Shown here in pieces: positions 15,541-22,843 of a DNA stretch of 64,000 bases. Position 1 is the stretch's first letter; each line of letters opens with the position of its first letter. The stretch covers positions 1 through 64,000 of the forward strand of contig SUZM01000013.1 of assembly GCA_015059965.1 (NCBI GenBank), in the 5' to 3' direction. The notes under the pieces are model-generated. The model was not told the origin of the DNA, did no database searches, and was given only the letters and a program-made list of their open reading frames with translations. Source of the stretch: Rikenellaceae bacterium (lineage in GTDB: Bacteria; Bacteroidota; Bacteroidia; Bacteroidales; Rikenellaceae). The position numbers were made by a program, and so were the translations under genes.

Positions 15541-17106
15541 ATGAACAAAATTTCTACATTTCTTCTCTCCGCCCTGATGGTATTGGGCCTTACCAACTGC
15601 AGCGACAACGATCCCGTTGAACAACCTACTCCCCCACCCCCTGCCCCTTCGGAAACCCCTTTCACCATTGATGTAAAGGATGTGACGGCTACGATGGTTA
15701 CCGTCGAGGTGGCCCCGCTGGACACCAAAGCGGGTTACTATATGGATGTACTCTCGGAGGCCAACTTCCTGGAGGCTCAAAAGAGTGGCATAGACAGCTA
15801 TCTGCTGTGGATGATCAGCAACCTGACCGAGCAGCAGGGGCTCACGCTTGAGGAGACCCTCAAAATGATCACCTCCTACGGAAACGACGGCTTCTACCTC
15901 ACCTCCCTGAAGCCCGACATGAACTACTATGCCATTGCCGTGGGCATCAACGAGCAGGGACTCTCGACGACCGAGGTGGTCTCGGTACCCTTCCGCACGC
16001 TGCCCGCCCCGGAGTCCGAAAACCAGATCGACGTAACGATCTCGGGACCCGAAGAGGGGGTATTCACCATCGATGTAACGACCACGAACGACGATCCCTA
16101 CGTCATCACCTCTTACCCCTCGAAGGTTACCGAGGGCTTCTCGGACGAAGAGATCGCCGCCTGGGTGATCTCGAACAACATGGCCTGGGGTGCGATCGAC
16201 CAGATCACCTTTGCGGGTAATAAGACCCTCCGCGAGAGCGGCAAGAGCGGCTGGACCTATGAGGTGATTGCCTTCGGCTACTCGGCCGGTCTGGCCACCA
16301 CGCCCGCCATTCGCAAGAGCTACACCATGCCCGAGAGTGGCGATCCCGCCGCCTGCACGTTCGATATGCAGCTCGAGTTTGAGGATTTCGACATGATCTC
16401 GACCGTGCGGCCTTCCGACAATTCGGTGGTCTACATCCACGACGTAATGGAGGAGGCATACTATCAGGCCATTCTTGCGCAATACGGCTCTTCGGAGGAG
16501 GCCCTGAAGGCCAACCTCGAGGCGATGATCTCGAGTTATATCGCAGAGGTGGGCACCCGCGCCCAGGTTGTGGAGATGATTACCACCATGGGGCCGCTCC
16601 ATTTCGACATGCGCTATAAGGCCACCACGGAGTATCGCCAGTGGTCTGTGCCCGTCGATCCCGACGGCAAGCCTGCAGCTCCGTTCTCAATTGGCGAGAA
16701 GTTCCTGAGCCCCAAGGAGGTGAACTCCACGGCTTCGCTCTCGCTGAAGAGCTGGACCTGCTACAACGGTACCGACCTCTACAACCTCGATCCCGAGATG
16801 TATAAGGGCTTCAAGGGCTTCGCCGCAGTAGCCATTGAGGTAGAGCCCTCGGCCGATGCCGCCGAATGGTGGTCCTACATCGCCCTGGACGACCTGACGG
16901 ATCGCGCCCGCGTAACCATTATCAACAACCTGCTGATGGCCCCCACCGAAAAGAACCTCACCACGCAGCTCATCGCCTGCTACTGGGGCACCAATACGAT
17001 TATGGGTGTGGCCAAGGATGAGTATGGCAACTACGGCCCGCTACTGATGGAGGTGATCGAGTTGAGCAAGGAGACCGCCACCCCCGTTCCGGACAACTTC
17101 CGATAG
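15541..17106 (+). CDS. Unknown lipoprotein with Pro-rich tether and repeated beta domains
   Basis: A 521-residue exported lipoprotein: signal peptide, then lipobox GLTNC with the modified Cys at 20, then an acidic and Pro-rich tether (EQPTPPPPAPSETP). Two or three fibronectin-like beta segments follow (DVKDVTATMVTVEVAPLDTK; DVTISGPEEGVFTIDVTT), interrupted by helical parts. I do not recognise the family. The architecture is like the lipoprotein at 22844 in this window. The start at 15541 is fixed by the promoter at 15470-15500 and by the signal peptide. The open frame extends far upstream, but that part overlaps the NamZ gene in another frame and is not real. Probably a cell-surface or periplasmic binding protein. 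Confidence 0.8.
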   Translation: MNKISTFLLSALMVLGLTNCSDNDPVEQPTPPPPAPSETPFTIDVKDVTATMVTVEVAPLDTKAGYYMDVLSEANFLEAQKSGIDSYLLWMISNLTEQQGLTLEETLKMITSYGNDGFYLTSLKPDMNYYAIAVGINEQGLSTTEVVSVPFRTLPAPESENQIDVTISGPEEGVFTIDVTTTNDDPYVITSYPSKVTEGFSDEEIAAWVISNNMAWGAIDQITFAGNKTLRESGKSGWTYEVIAFGYSAGLATTPAIRKSYTMPESGDPAACTFDMQLEFEDFDMISTVRPSDNSVVYIHDVMEEAYYQAILAQYGSSEEALKANLEAMISSYIAEVGTRAQVVEMITTMGPLHFDMRYKATTEYRQWSVPVDPDGKPAAPFSIGEKFLSPKEVNSTASLSLKSWTCYNGTDLYNLDPEMYKGFKGFAAVAIEVEPSADAAEWWSYIALDDLTDRARVTIINNLLMAPTEKNLTTQLIACYWGTNTIMGVAKDEYGNYGPLLMEVIELSKETATPVPDNFR

Positions 17107-17125
17107 GGCGTGTTCACCCAACAAC

Positions 17126-17160
17126 AAAAAACGCTACGGTCAAAAACCGTAGCGTTTTTT
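17126..17160. terminator. Bidirectional terminator between convergent genes
   Basis: ACGCTACGG at 17131-17139 pairs with CCGTAGCGT at 17147-17155. The stem is flanked by A-run and T-run on both sides, so it can work in both directions. Confidence 0.85.
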
Positions 17161-17177
17161 GTTGCGCCATCCGACAA

Positions 17178-17459
17178 TCAAAGCGGCATAAGGAGCAGGG
17201 CCAGGCCCATCATCAGCACAAAGCCCAAGAAGAGCAGGCCGGCCAACGAGAGACAGCCGCCGATGCAGCCCATCTTGGGCTCCGAACCCGCCGGCAGCGG
17301 AGGCGAGAGCAAAACAAAAATCAGCCCCACAAGCGGCGTAAAGATCAAACTAATGAGGAAGGTCCAGCCGAAGCCGAGCTCGCGGCGACTGCCAAGCCAG
17401 CCCACCAAGGCGGGCAACAGGCACCCGAAGAGGAGTGCACCCAGAACCAATGTAATCAT
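17178..17459 (-). CDS. Small membrane protein
   Basis: A 93-residue hydrophobic protein with three likely membrane helices: residues about 2-22, 29-52 and 68-93. The basic loop SRRELGF follows the first and a Gly/Cys-containing loop (KMGCIGGCLS) precedes the third. It is the last gene of a minus-strand series, 29 bases behind the methyltransferase gene and just ahead of the bidirectional terminator. No family is recognised. The composition and context argue for a real gene, though it could be a chance frame. Confidence 0.6.
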   Translation of the reverse strand: MITLVLGALLFGCLLPALVGWLGSRRELGFGWTFLISLIFTPLVGLIFVLLSPPLPAGSEPKMGCIGGCLSLAGLLFLGFVLMMGLALLLMPL

Positions 17460-17488
17460 CGCATCAATATTTAAGGTAAGGTTACAGA

Positions 17489-18376
17489 TTATCGGACAAA
17501 GCGGTAGTAGGTACCCAACGGAAGCTCCTTCCCGGCACGATCCGCAAAGTACAATTCGCCGGCCTGCTCTTTAAGAGGCACTCCGAAGGCCTGCCGCACG
17601 GCCGTGCGGGCCAACATGGCCGAGAGACCCATCGAGTAGAGGTTCAGCACCAGAAAGGCCCCCTCGCGTTCGAGGAGCTCGGCACAGGCGGACAGCATCT
17701 CTCCGATATGGCTCTCCAAGACCCACTTTTCGCCCTCGGGGCCACGTCCATAGGCCGGAGGATCAAGGATGATGCCATCGTAGCGATTGCCGCGCCGGAG
17801 CTCTCGCTTCACAAAGCGCAGGGCATCCTCCACCATCCAACGCACCCCCTCCAGGCCGCTCGACTCCATATTCTCACGAGACCAGGTTACCACCTGCTTC
17901 ACCGAATCGACATGCGTGACATCGGCCCCCGCAGCCCGAGCGGCCAGGGTCGCCCCTCCGGTATAGGCAAACAGATTCAGAACCCTCGGGTTTCTGTGCT
18001 TAAGGGCTGCGAGCTCCTCCACCCGGTCGTAGATAAAGTTCCAATTCTCGGCCTGCTCGGGGAAGATGCCGACATGCTTGAAGGAGGTGAGTCCGAGGCG
18101 CATTTTGAGGTGCATGCGCTTATAGTCGTAGGCCACCGTCCAGCGCGAGGGCATCGAGGGGCGTGTCCGCCACTCGCCGCGCTCGTCGCTCTTGGCATCG
18201 CGCAGGAACGAAGCATCGGCCAACCGTTTCCACTCCTCTTCGGCGAGTGAGCGCTGCCAGATGGCCTGGGGCTCGGGACGACGCGTGATGAAGCGACCGA
18301 ATCGCTCCAACTTCTCGAAGTTTCCCGAGTCGATAAGTTCATAATCCCGGAATTGGGTATGCAGGGCTTTTAACAT
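17489..18376 (-). CDS. Class I SAM-dependent methyltransferase, RNA-type
   Basis: A cytosolic methyltransferase of the RlmI/RlmK-like group. The SAM-binding loop is VLNLFAYTGGATL, with the acidic end of strand 2 at VTHVDSVK, and the catalytic DPPxY-like motif is GIILDPPAYGRG. Preceding these, a beta-rich segment carries KHVGIFPEQAENW, a family feature. The target nucleotide is unknown. I use the ATG at 18376, 295 residues. A TTG at 18391 overlapping the stop of the upstream gene is an alternative. It lies just behind the U32 gene, so the two probably form one operon, both with likely roles in rRNA modification. Confidence 0.85.
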   Translation of the reverse strand: MLKALHTQFRDYELIDSGNFEKLERFGRFITRRPEPQAIWQRSLAEEEWKRLADASFLRDAKSDERGEWRTRPSMPSRWTVAYDYKRMHLKMRLGLTSFKHVGIFPEQAENWNFIYDRVEELAALKHRNPRVLNLFAYTGGATLAARAAGADVTHVDSVKQVVTWSRENMESSGLEGVRWMVEDALRFVKRELRRGNRYDGIILDPPAYGRGPEGEKWVLESHIGEMLSACAELLEREGAFLVLNLYSMGLSAMLARTAVRQAFGVPLKEQAGELYFADRAGKELPLGTYYRFVR

Positions 18377-18387
18377 AGGCGTTATCT

Positions 18388-20187
18388 TCAATTTTCATGT
18401 ATGAGGCTCATCTCGCACCGCCGGCAGTCGAACGATAGGCGATAACGGAAGGTGCCGTGTTCCAAATAGAGCTCACCTTTGAGCGAGGGGTTCCTCTTAA
18501 GGCATTGGCCGATCTCGCGACGGATGCAGTAGGGCGATCGCATCACCCTTTGCCCCAGGGTCGAGGCTTCGAGATCCAGTCCGCGGGCAATCTGCTCCAC
18601 GCCATGGTCGCGGTAGAAGGTCTCCGAGAGGTGGTTCGTAACATTCTCCTCGGCCGTAAGCTCCCGCCTCGGAAAACGGGCCGCGAGGTTCTCGGGGCGA
18701 ATATCGTGATCCAGCGGACACTGCTCACCCTCCTGCTCCAGGGCGGCAAGCAGTCGGCGCCGAAGCTCCGCAAGCAGCGAGGCGGGCAGGAAGCGGGGCA
18801 CGCCCGAGATCGTCACCTCCCCGACACTGAAGATCGTATCGCCACTCTTCGCAAGCTGCTGCCTGAGGGTTTGGGCCATGCGCTCGGGATTTTGGGCCTC
18901 AGCCAACTCCTCCGACCAGGTAACCGCCGCCTCCACTCCCCGACAGTCGGTGGCCACCAGCCGCAGGCTTTCGGAGGTAAATTCGGCCCGGATGGTGATC
19001 GGAATGCGGCGGCGCATGCGACTGCGCTCCAGGCGGCGCGTGAAGTGCAGGTCAAAGTTACGGAAGAGCTCCATCCCGGGTTCGATTCCCGCCATGCGGT
19101 TGGGCTCCACGCGGCGACCCTCCACGCGGTTTACATTCGTACCGCTCCCGCCAAAGCAGATGCCGTCGCCCGCCGCAAGCGTATGGTCGCGATCGAGCGT
19201 AAAGCTGCGGCGATCGCACCGGACAATGCGCCCCACATGCTCTCCCACGGCCTTCGGAGTATCAAACGAGGCGACATCGGTTACCCGGCCGCTATACATA
19301 TACTCCGAGAATCCGCGGGTAAAACTCTTCGCGGGATCGGGCTCGAAATCGGGCTCGGAGAGCCCCACCGACGAGCGTTCGAGGTAGGGCCTGCGGGCAA
19401 GCTCGCGATCCAGGGCCGCCCGATACCACGCCACCACATTTCTTATGTAGGTCGTATCCTTCAGGCGCCCCTCAATCTTGAAGGAGCAGATTCCGGCATC
19501 GATCAACTCGCCGAGGCGCTCCGTAAGGTTCATATCGCGCACCGAGAGGAGGTGTTTTCCGGCTATGATCTTCTCGCCGCGCTCATTGAGCAGATCGTAG
19601 CTCAGGCGACAGGGCTGCGAGCAGGCACCGCGGTTGCCGCTGCGATCTAAGGCCATCGAGCGCGAGAGGAAACAGCGGCCGCTCGACCCCACGCAGATCG
19701 CCCCATGGACAAAGCACTCCAGCTCGGCATCCGTTGAGCGACGAATTGCACGAATCTCCTCGATGGAGAGCCCTCGCTCGAGGATCACACGCGAAAATCC
19801 GCACTCGGAGAGGAATTTCACCCCCTCAGGATCGACGTTGTTGGTCTGGGTCGAGGCGTGGAGCTCGACGGGGAGGTTCATACGGCGGAAGGCCATATCC
19901 TGCACAATGAGGGCATCGACCCCGAGCGAGATCAACTCACGGGCCTGCTGCTCGGCAGCCTCGAGTTCCCGGTCGAAAAGCAGGGTGTTGAGCGTACAGT
20001 AGACCTTGACCCCGAAGCGGTGGGCATGGCGCACCACACGGGCGATATCCTCCGAGGAGTTGCCGGCCGCCACACGCGCCCCGAAACGGGCCCCACCCAT
20101 GTAGAGGGCATCGGCTCCCGCCTCGATGGCTGCCACGGCCGCCTCATAGTCGCGTGCCGGAGCCAAAAGTTCAATCTTGCGCTTCAT
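18388..20187 (-). CDS. Peptidase U32 family protein (RlhA-like)
   Basis: A 599-residue U32 protein. The N-terminal barrel reads ELLAPARDYEAAVAAIEAGADALYMGG, VYCTLNTLLFDRE and LPVELHASTQTNN, followed by the U32 signature ECFVHGAICVGSSGRCFLS, whose Cys residues fit the iron-sulfur cluster described for this family. A long C-terminal extension contains GTFRYRLSFDCRRCEM. E. coli RlhA hydroxylates a cytidine of 23S rRNA, and other members act in tRNA hydroxylation or ubiquinone synthesis, so the exact substrate is open. Start at the ATG 20187. A TACCTTTG -7 element ends only 5 bases upstream, which would give a leaderless or nearly leaderless mRNA. Confidence 0.88.
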   Translation of the reverse strand: MKRKIELLAPARDYEAAVAAIEAGADALYMGGARFGARVAAGNSSEDIARVVRHAHRFGVKVYCTLNTLLFDRELEAAEQQARELISLGVDALIVQDMAFRRMNLPVELHASTQTNNVDPEGVKFLSECGFSRVILERGLSIEEIRAIRRSTDAELECFVHGAICVGSSGRCFLSRSMALDRSGNRGACSQPCRLSYDLLNERGEKIIAGKHLLSVRDMNLTERLGELIDAGICSFKIEGRLKDTTYIRNVVAWYRAALDRELARRPYLERSSVGLSEPDFEPDPAKSFTRGFSEYMYSGRVTDVASFDTPKAVGEHVGRIVRCDRRSFTLDRDHTLAAGDGICFGGSGTNVNRVEGRRVEPNRMAGIEPGMELFRNFDLHFTRRLERSRMRRRIPITIRAEFTSESLRLVATDCRGVEAAVTWSEELAEAQNPERMAQTLRQQLAKSGDTIFSVGEVTISGVPRFLPASLLAELRRRLLAALEQEGEQCPLDHDIRPENLAARFPRRELTAEENVTNHLSETFYRDHGVEQIARGLDLEASTLGQRVMRSPYCIRREIGQCLKRNPSLKGELYLEHGTFRYRLSFDCRRCEMSLIHEN

Positions 20188-20191
20188 AATG

Positions 20192-20236
20192 CAAAGGTAG
20201 TGAAAATTCAAAATTCAGAATTCAAAATTCAAAATT
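20192..20236 (-). repeat. 45-base AT-rich promoter block, copy A
   Basis: On the minus strand these 45 bases are repeats of AATTTTG/AATTCTG units ending in TTTTCACTACCTTTG, which contains the -7 element TACCTTTG at 20199-20192. The block is identical to 63912-63956 on the plus strand. It sits between the divergent U32 and serS genes. Confidence 0.8.
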
Positions 20237-20242
20237 ATTTTG

Positions 20243-20250
20243 TATTTTTG
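20243..20250 (+). promoter_or_regulatory. -7 element of serS
   Basis: TATTTTTG matches TAnnTTTG and lies 48 bases before the serS start. No clear TTTG box is seen at the usual distance. Confidence 0.5.
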
Positions 20251-20298
20251 CCGATTGAAATAACACATTCCGAAGACTTAAAACAAAAAGATAAAGGT

Positions 20299-21576
20299 AT
20301 GCTGACGATCAAGCAACTGCGCGACGACCGCGAGGCCGCAATTCGCAAATTGGCAAAGAAGGGGGTTGATGCCGCCCCGGTATTGGATAAGATCGAGGCG
20401 CTGGACGATCGGCGCAAGGCTCTGCAGGTTGAGCTCGACAACTGTCTGATGGAGCAGAACAAGGCTGCCAAGCAGATCGGTGCCTTGATGGGTCAAGGCA
20501 AAAAGGAGGAGGCCGAGGCGATGAAAGCCCGTGTGGCCGAGCTCAAGAGCCGTTCGGCAGCGCTCTCCGAGGAGCAGGCCAAGGCCGCCGAGGAGCTGCA
20601 GGCAGCCATTGTCTCGCTGCCCAACTTCCCGGCCGAGATCGTGCCCGAGGGGCGCACGGCCGAGGAGAATGTGGTCGTAAAGCAGTCGGACAACATCCCC
20701 GAGCTGCCGGCCGATGCCCTGCCCCACTGGGAGCTGGCCAAGAAGTACGACATCATCGACTTCGACCTGGGCGTAAAGCTCACCGGAGCCGGATTCCCCG
20801 TGTACAAGGGCAAGGGTGCCCGTCTGCAGCGTGCCCTGATCAACTTCTTCCTCGACCGCAACACCGCGGCCGGATACCAGGAGGTGGAGCCCCCGATTTT
20901 GGTCAATGAGGCCTCGGGATTCGGCACCGGACAGCTCCCCGACAAGGAGGGGCAGATGTACCACGCCACGGCCGACAATTTCTATCTCGTGCCGACGGCC
21001 GAGGTGCCGGTTACCAATATCTTCCGCGACGTGATCCTCGACGAGAAGGATTTCCCGGTAAAGGTAACGGCCTACACCCCCTGCTTCCGTCGTGAGGCGG
21101 GCTCCTACGGCAAGGATGTACGCGGTCTGAATCGCCTGCATCAGTTCGACAAGGTGGAGATCGTACAGCTGGCACACCCCGACCTCTCCTATGAGGCTCT
21201 GGATGGCATGGTGGCCCATGTCGAGTCGATCGTCAAGACGCTGGGGCTCCCTTATCGCATCCTGCGCCTCTGCGGCGGCGACATGTCCTTCACCTCGGCC
21301 CTGACCTACGACTTCGAGGTCTACAGTGAGGCCCAGAAGCGCTGGTTGGAGGTCTCGTCGGTATCGAACTTCGAGTCCTTCCAGGCCAACCGCCTGAAGC
21401 TCCGCTACCGCAACGAGAAGAAGAAGACCCAGTTGGCTCACACCCTGAACGGTTCGTCACTGGCCCTGCCCCGCATTGTGGCCGCCCTGCTGGAGAACAA
21501 CCAGACCGAAAAGGGCATCCGCATCCCCGAGGCGCTGGTTCCCTACACCGGTTTCGAGTGGATTTCGAACGAGTAA
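20299..21576 (+). CDS. serS: Seryl-tRNA synthetase
   Basis: A class II synthetase that charges tRNA-Ser (and tRNA-Sec) with serine in the cytosol. The 425 residues have the usual N-terminal antiparallel coiled coil (about 30-105) that grips the long variable arm, motif 2 in TPCFRREAGSYGKDVRGLNR (arginines for ATP), and motif 3 in NGSSLALPRIVAALLENNQ. The ATG at 20299 gives the standard MLTIKQLRDD opening. The long open frame upstream of it overlaps the U32 gene and is not coding. It is followed 33 bases later by the DedA gene. Confidence 0.97.
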   Translation: MLTIKQLRDDREAAIRKLAKKGVDAAPVLDKIEALDDRRKALQVELDNCLMEQNKAAKQIGALMGQGKKEEAEAMKARVAELKSRSAALSEEQAKAAEELQAAIVSLPNFPAEIVPEGRTAEENVVVKQSDNIPELPADALPHWELAKKYDIIDFDLGVKLTGAGFPVYKGKGARLQRALINFFLDRNTAAGYQEVEPPILVNEASGFGTGQLPDKEGQMYHATADNFYLVPTAEVPVTNIFRDVILDEKDFPVKVTAYTPCFRREAGSYGKDVRGLNRLHQFDKVEIVQLAHPDLSYEALDGMVAHVESIVKTLGLPYRILRLCGGDMSFTSALTYDFEVYSEAQKRWLEVSSVSNFESFQANRLKLRYRNEKKKTQLAHTLNGSSLALPRIVAALLENNQTEKGIRIPEALVPYTGFEWISNE

Positions 21577-21609
21577 GCCCCCCCACTGTAAGCAATAGAG
21601 AGAATAAAT

Positions 21610-22236
21610 ATGGAATCTGTCGGCTTTATTCAGTGGTGCTTAGAGAACCTGAACTACTGGACCATCACCCTGCTGATGGCCATCGAAAGTTCGTTCATCC
21701 CCTTCCCCTCGGAGGTGGTGGTGCCCCCCGCGGCCTATAAGGCTGCGGCTACGGGCGAATTGAACGTCTGGCTGGTGATCCTCTTTGCAACGCTCGGCGC
21801 CCTGATCGGCGCCCTGATCAACTACTTCCTGGCCCTCTGGCTCGGCAAACCCATCGTCTACGCCTTTGCCAACAGCCGCCTGGGCCACATGTGTCTGATC
21901 GATCAGCAGAAGGTCGAGAAGGCCGAGGCCTTCTTTATTAAATATGGGGTAACCGCGACACTGGTGGGCCGTCTGGTGCCTGCCGTGCGCCAGCTGATCT
22001 CGATCCCGGCAGGATTGGCTCGAATGAACCTGGCGAAGTTCGCCCTCTTCACGGCCATCGGCGCCGGAGCCTGGAATACGGTCCTGGCCGCTTTGGGCTA
22101 CTACCTGGAGTCGATCGTCCCCGAAGAGCAGCTGATCGAGACGGTGACCCACTACAGCCATGAGATCGGTATCGGCATCATTATCATCGTAGTTGCTGCC
22201 CTCGCATTCCTAATTTATAAGGGGTGGAAAAAATAA
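21610..22236 (+). CDS. DedA family membrane protein
   Basis: A 208-residue polytopic inner-membrane protein with four to five helices. It shows the DedA pattern: an early ESSFIPFPSEVVVPPAAY re-entrant segment, then FIKYGVTATLVGRLVPAVRQLISIPAGLARMNLAKF with the conserved R-x3-P-x-V-R motif, and a C-terminal anchor. DedA proteins support membrane homeostasis; several are lipid scramblases or undecaprenyl-phosphate flippases. The substrate here is unknown. It probably shares a transcript with serS. Confidence 0.9.
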   Translation: MESVGFIQWCLENLNYWTITLLMAIESSFIPFPSEVVVPPAAYKAAATGELNVWLVILFATLGALIGALINYFLALWLGKPIVYAFANSRLGHMCLIDQQKVEKAEAFFIKYGVTATLVGRLVPAVRQLISIPAGLARMNLAKFALFTAIGAGAWNTVLAALGYYLESIVPEEQLIETVTHYSHEIGIGIIIIVVAALAFLIYKGWKK

Positions 22237-22250
22237 TTTGGCGATGCTTG

Positions 22251-22281
22251 TTTGATATTCACAAATAAATGCCTATATTTG
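22251..22281 (+). promoter_or_regulatory. Ferredoxin promoter
   Basis: TTTG at 22251-22254 and TATATTTG at 22274-22281 are spaced by exactly 19 bases. The ferredoxin ATG is 37 bases downstream. Confidence 0.85.
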
Positions 22282-22317
22282 CACACACAATACTTACAAA
22301 CTAAACAAAACAAAACT

Positions 22318-22485
22318 ATGGCTTACAAAATTTCGGATTCGTGCGTTGCTTGCGGTACCTGCATCAGCGAGTGCCCCGTAGAGGCTATCTCGGCCGGCGA
22401 CATCTATGTTATCGACGCTGACAAGTGCATCGAGTGCGGTACCTGCGCAGGCGTATGCCCCAGCGAGGCTATTCAGCCCGAATAA
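22318..22485 (+). CDS. 2[4Fe-4S] ferredoxin
   Basis: A 55-residue bacterial-type ferredoxin, a small cytosolic electron carrier for anaerobic metabolism such as pyruvate oxidation and hydrogenases. Two CxxCxxCxxxCP motifs are present, CVACGTCISECP and CIECGTCAGVCP, related by internal symmetry. It has its own promoter (22251-22281) and terminator (22513-22542), so it forms a short monocistronic unit. Confidence 0.96.
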   Translation: MAYKISDSCVACGTCISECPVEAISAGDIYVIDADKCIECGTCAGVCPSEAIQPE

Positions 22486-22512
22486 CCTCACCCGCCCCGA
22501 TAAGGGAGAGTA

Positions 22513-22542
22513 ACTCGCCGACAACTGCGGCGAGTTTTTTTT
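22513..22542 (+). terminator. Ferredoxin terminator
   Basis: ACTCGCCG at 22513-22520 pairs perfectly with CGGCGAGT at 22528-22535 and is followed by eight T. Confidence 0.9.
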
Positions 22543-22843
22543 GTACCCTCTTCCGGCCGCACAACAGACAACGGAGTTACGATAATTTTCCGGTGGTGCA
22601 AGAGATGACTGGCCGCGTTTTGAGGGCAAAAGATCAAACCCCGAGGGGGTCGGAGCTTTCCCTCCGGAATTTGCAGGAGGTTCGAAACAGCCCCGCGGCA
22701 GATCATATCGTAAATTCAGACTACATCACGATATTATCGGTTGTATTTCCAAAATAAATCTCTACCTTTGTGGGGGAATAACCGCTAAAAGCGGCTCTGA
22801 AAGAGCCCCCATGAGCATAAAATTAAAACCAATAATTTTCAAC
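22543..22843. other. Intergenic stretch with promoter of the next lipoprotein
   Basis: No gene is visible. At its right end TTG at 22741-22743 and TACCTTTG at 22763-22770, spaced by 19 bases, form a promoter for the lipoprotein gene at 22844. A TTCGAA-containing segment near 22680 resembles a T-arm, but no tRNA cloverleaf can be built around it. Confidence 0.65.

Noticed and set aside
19858..20298. In-frame upstream extension of serS
   Set aside because: It is antisense to the U32 gene, and the standard SerS N-terminus begins at 20299.
22620..22740. tRNA-like segment with a TTCGAA word
   Set aside because: No acceptor stem, D-arm or anticodon stem can be paired around it.
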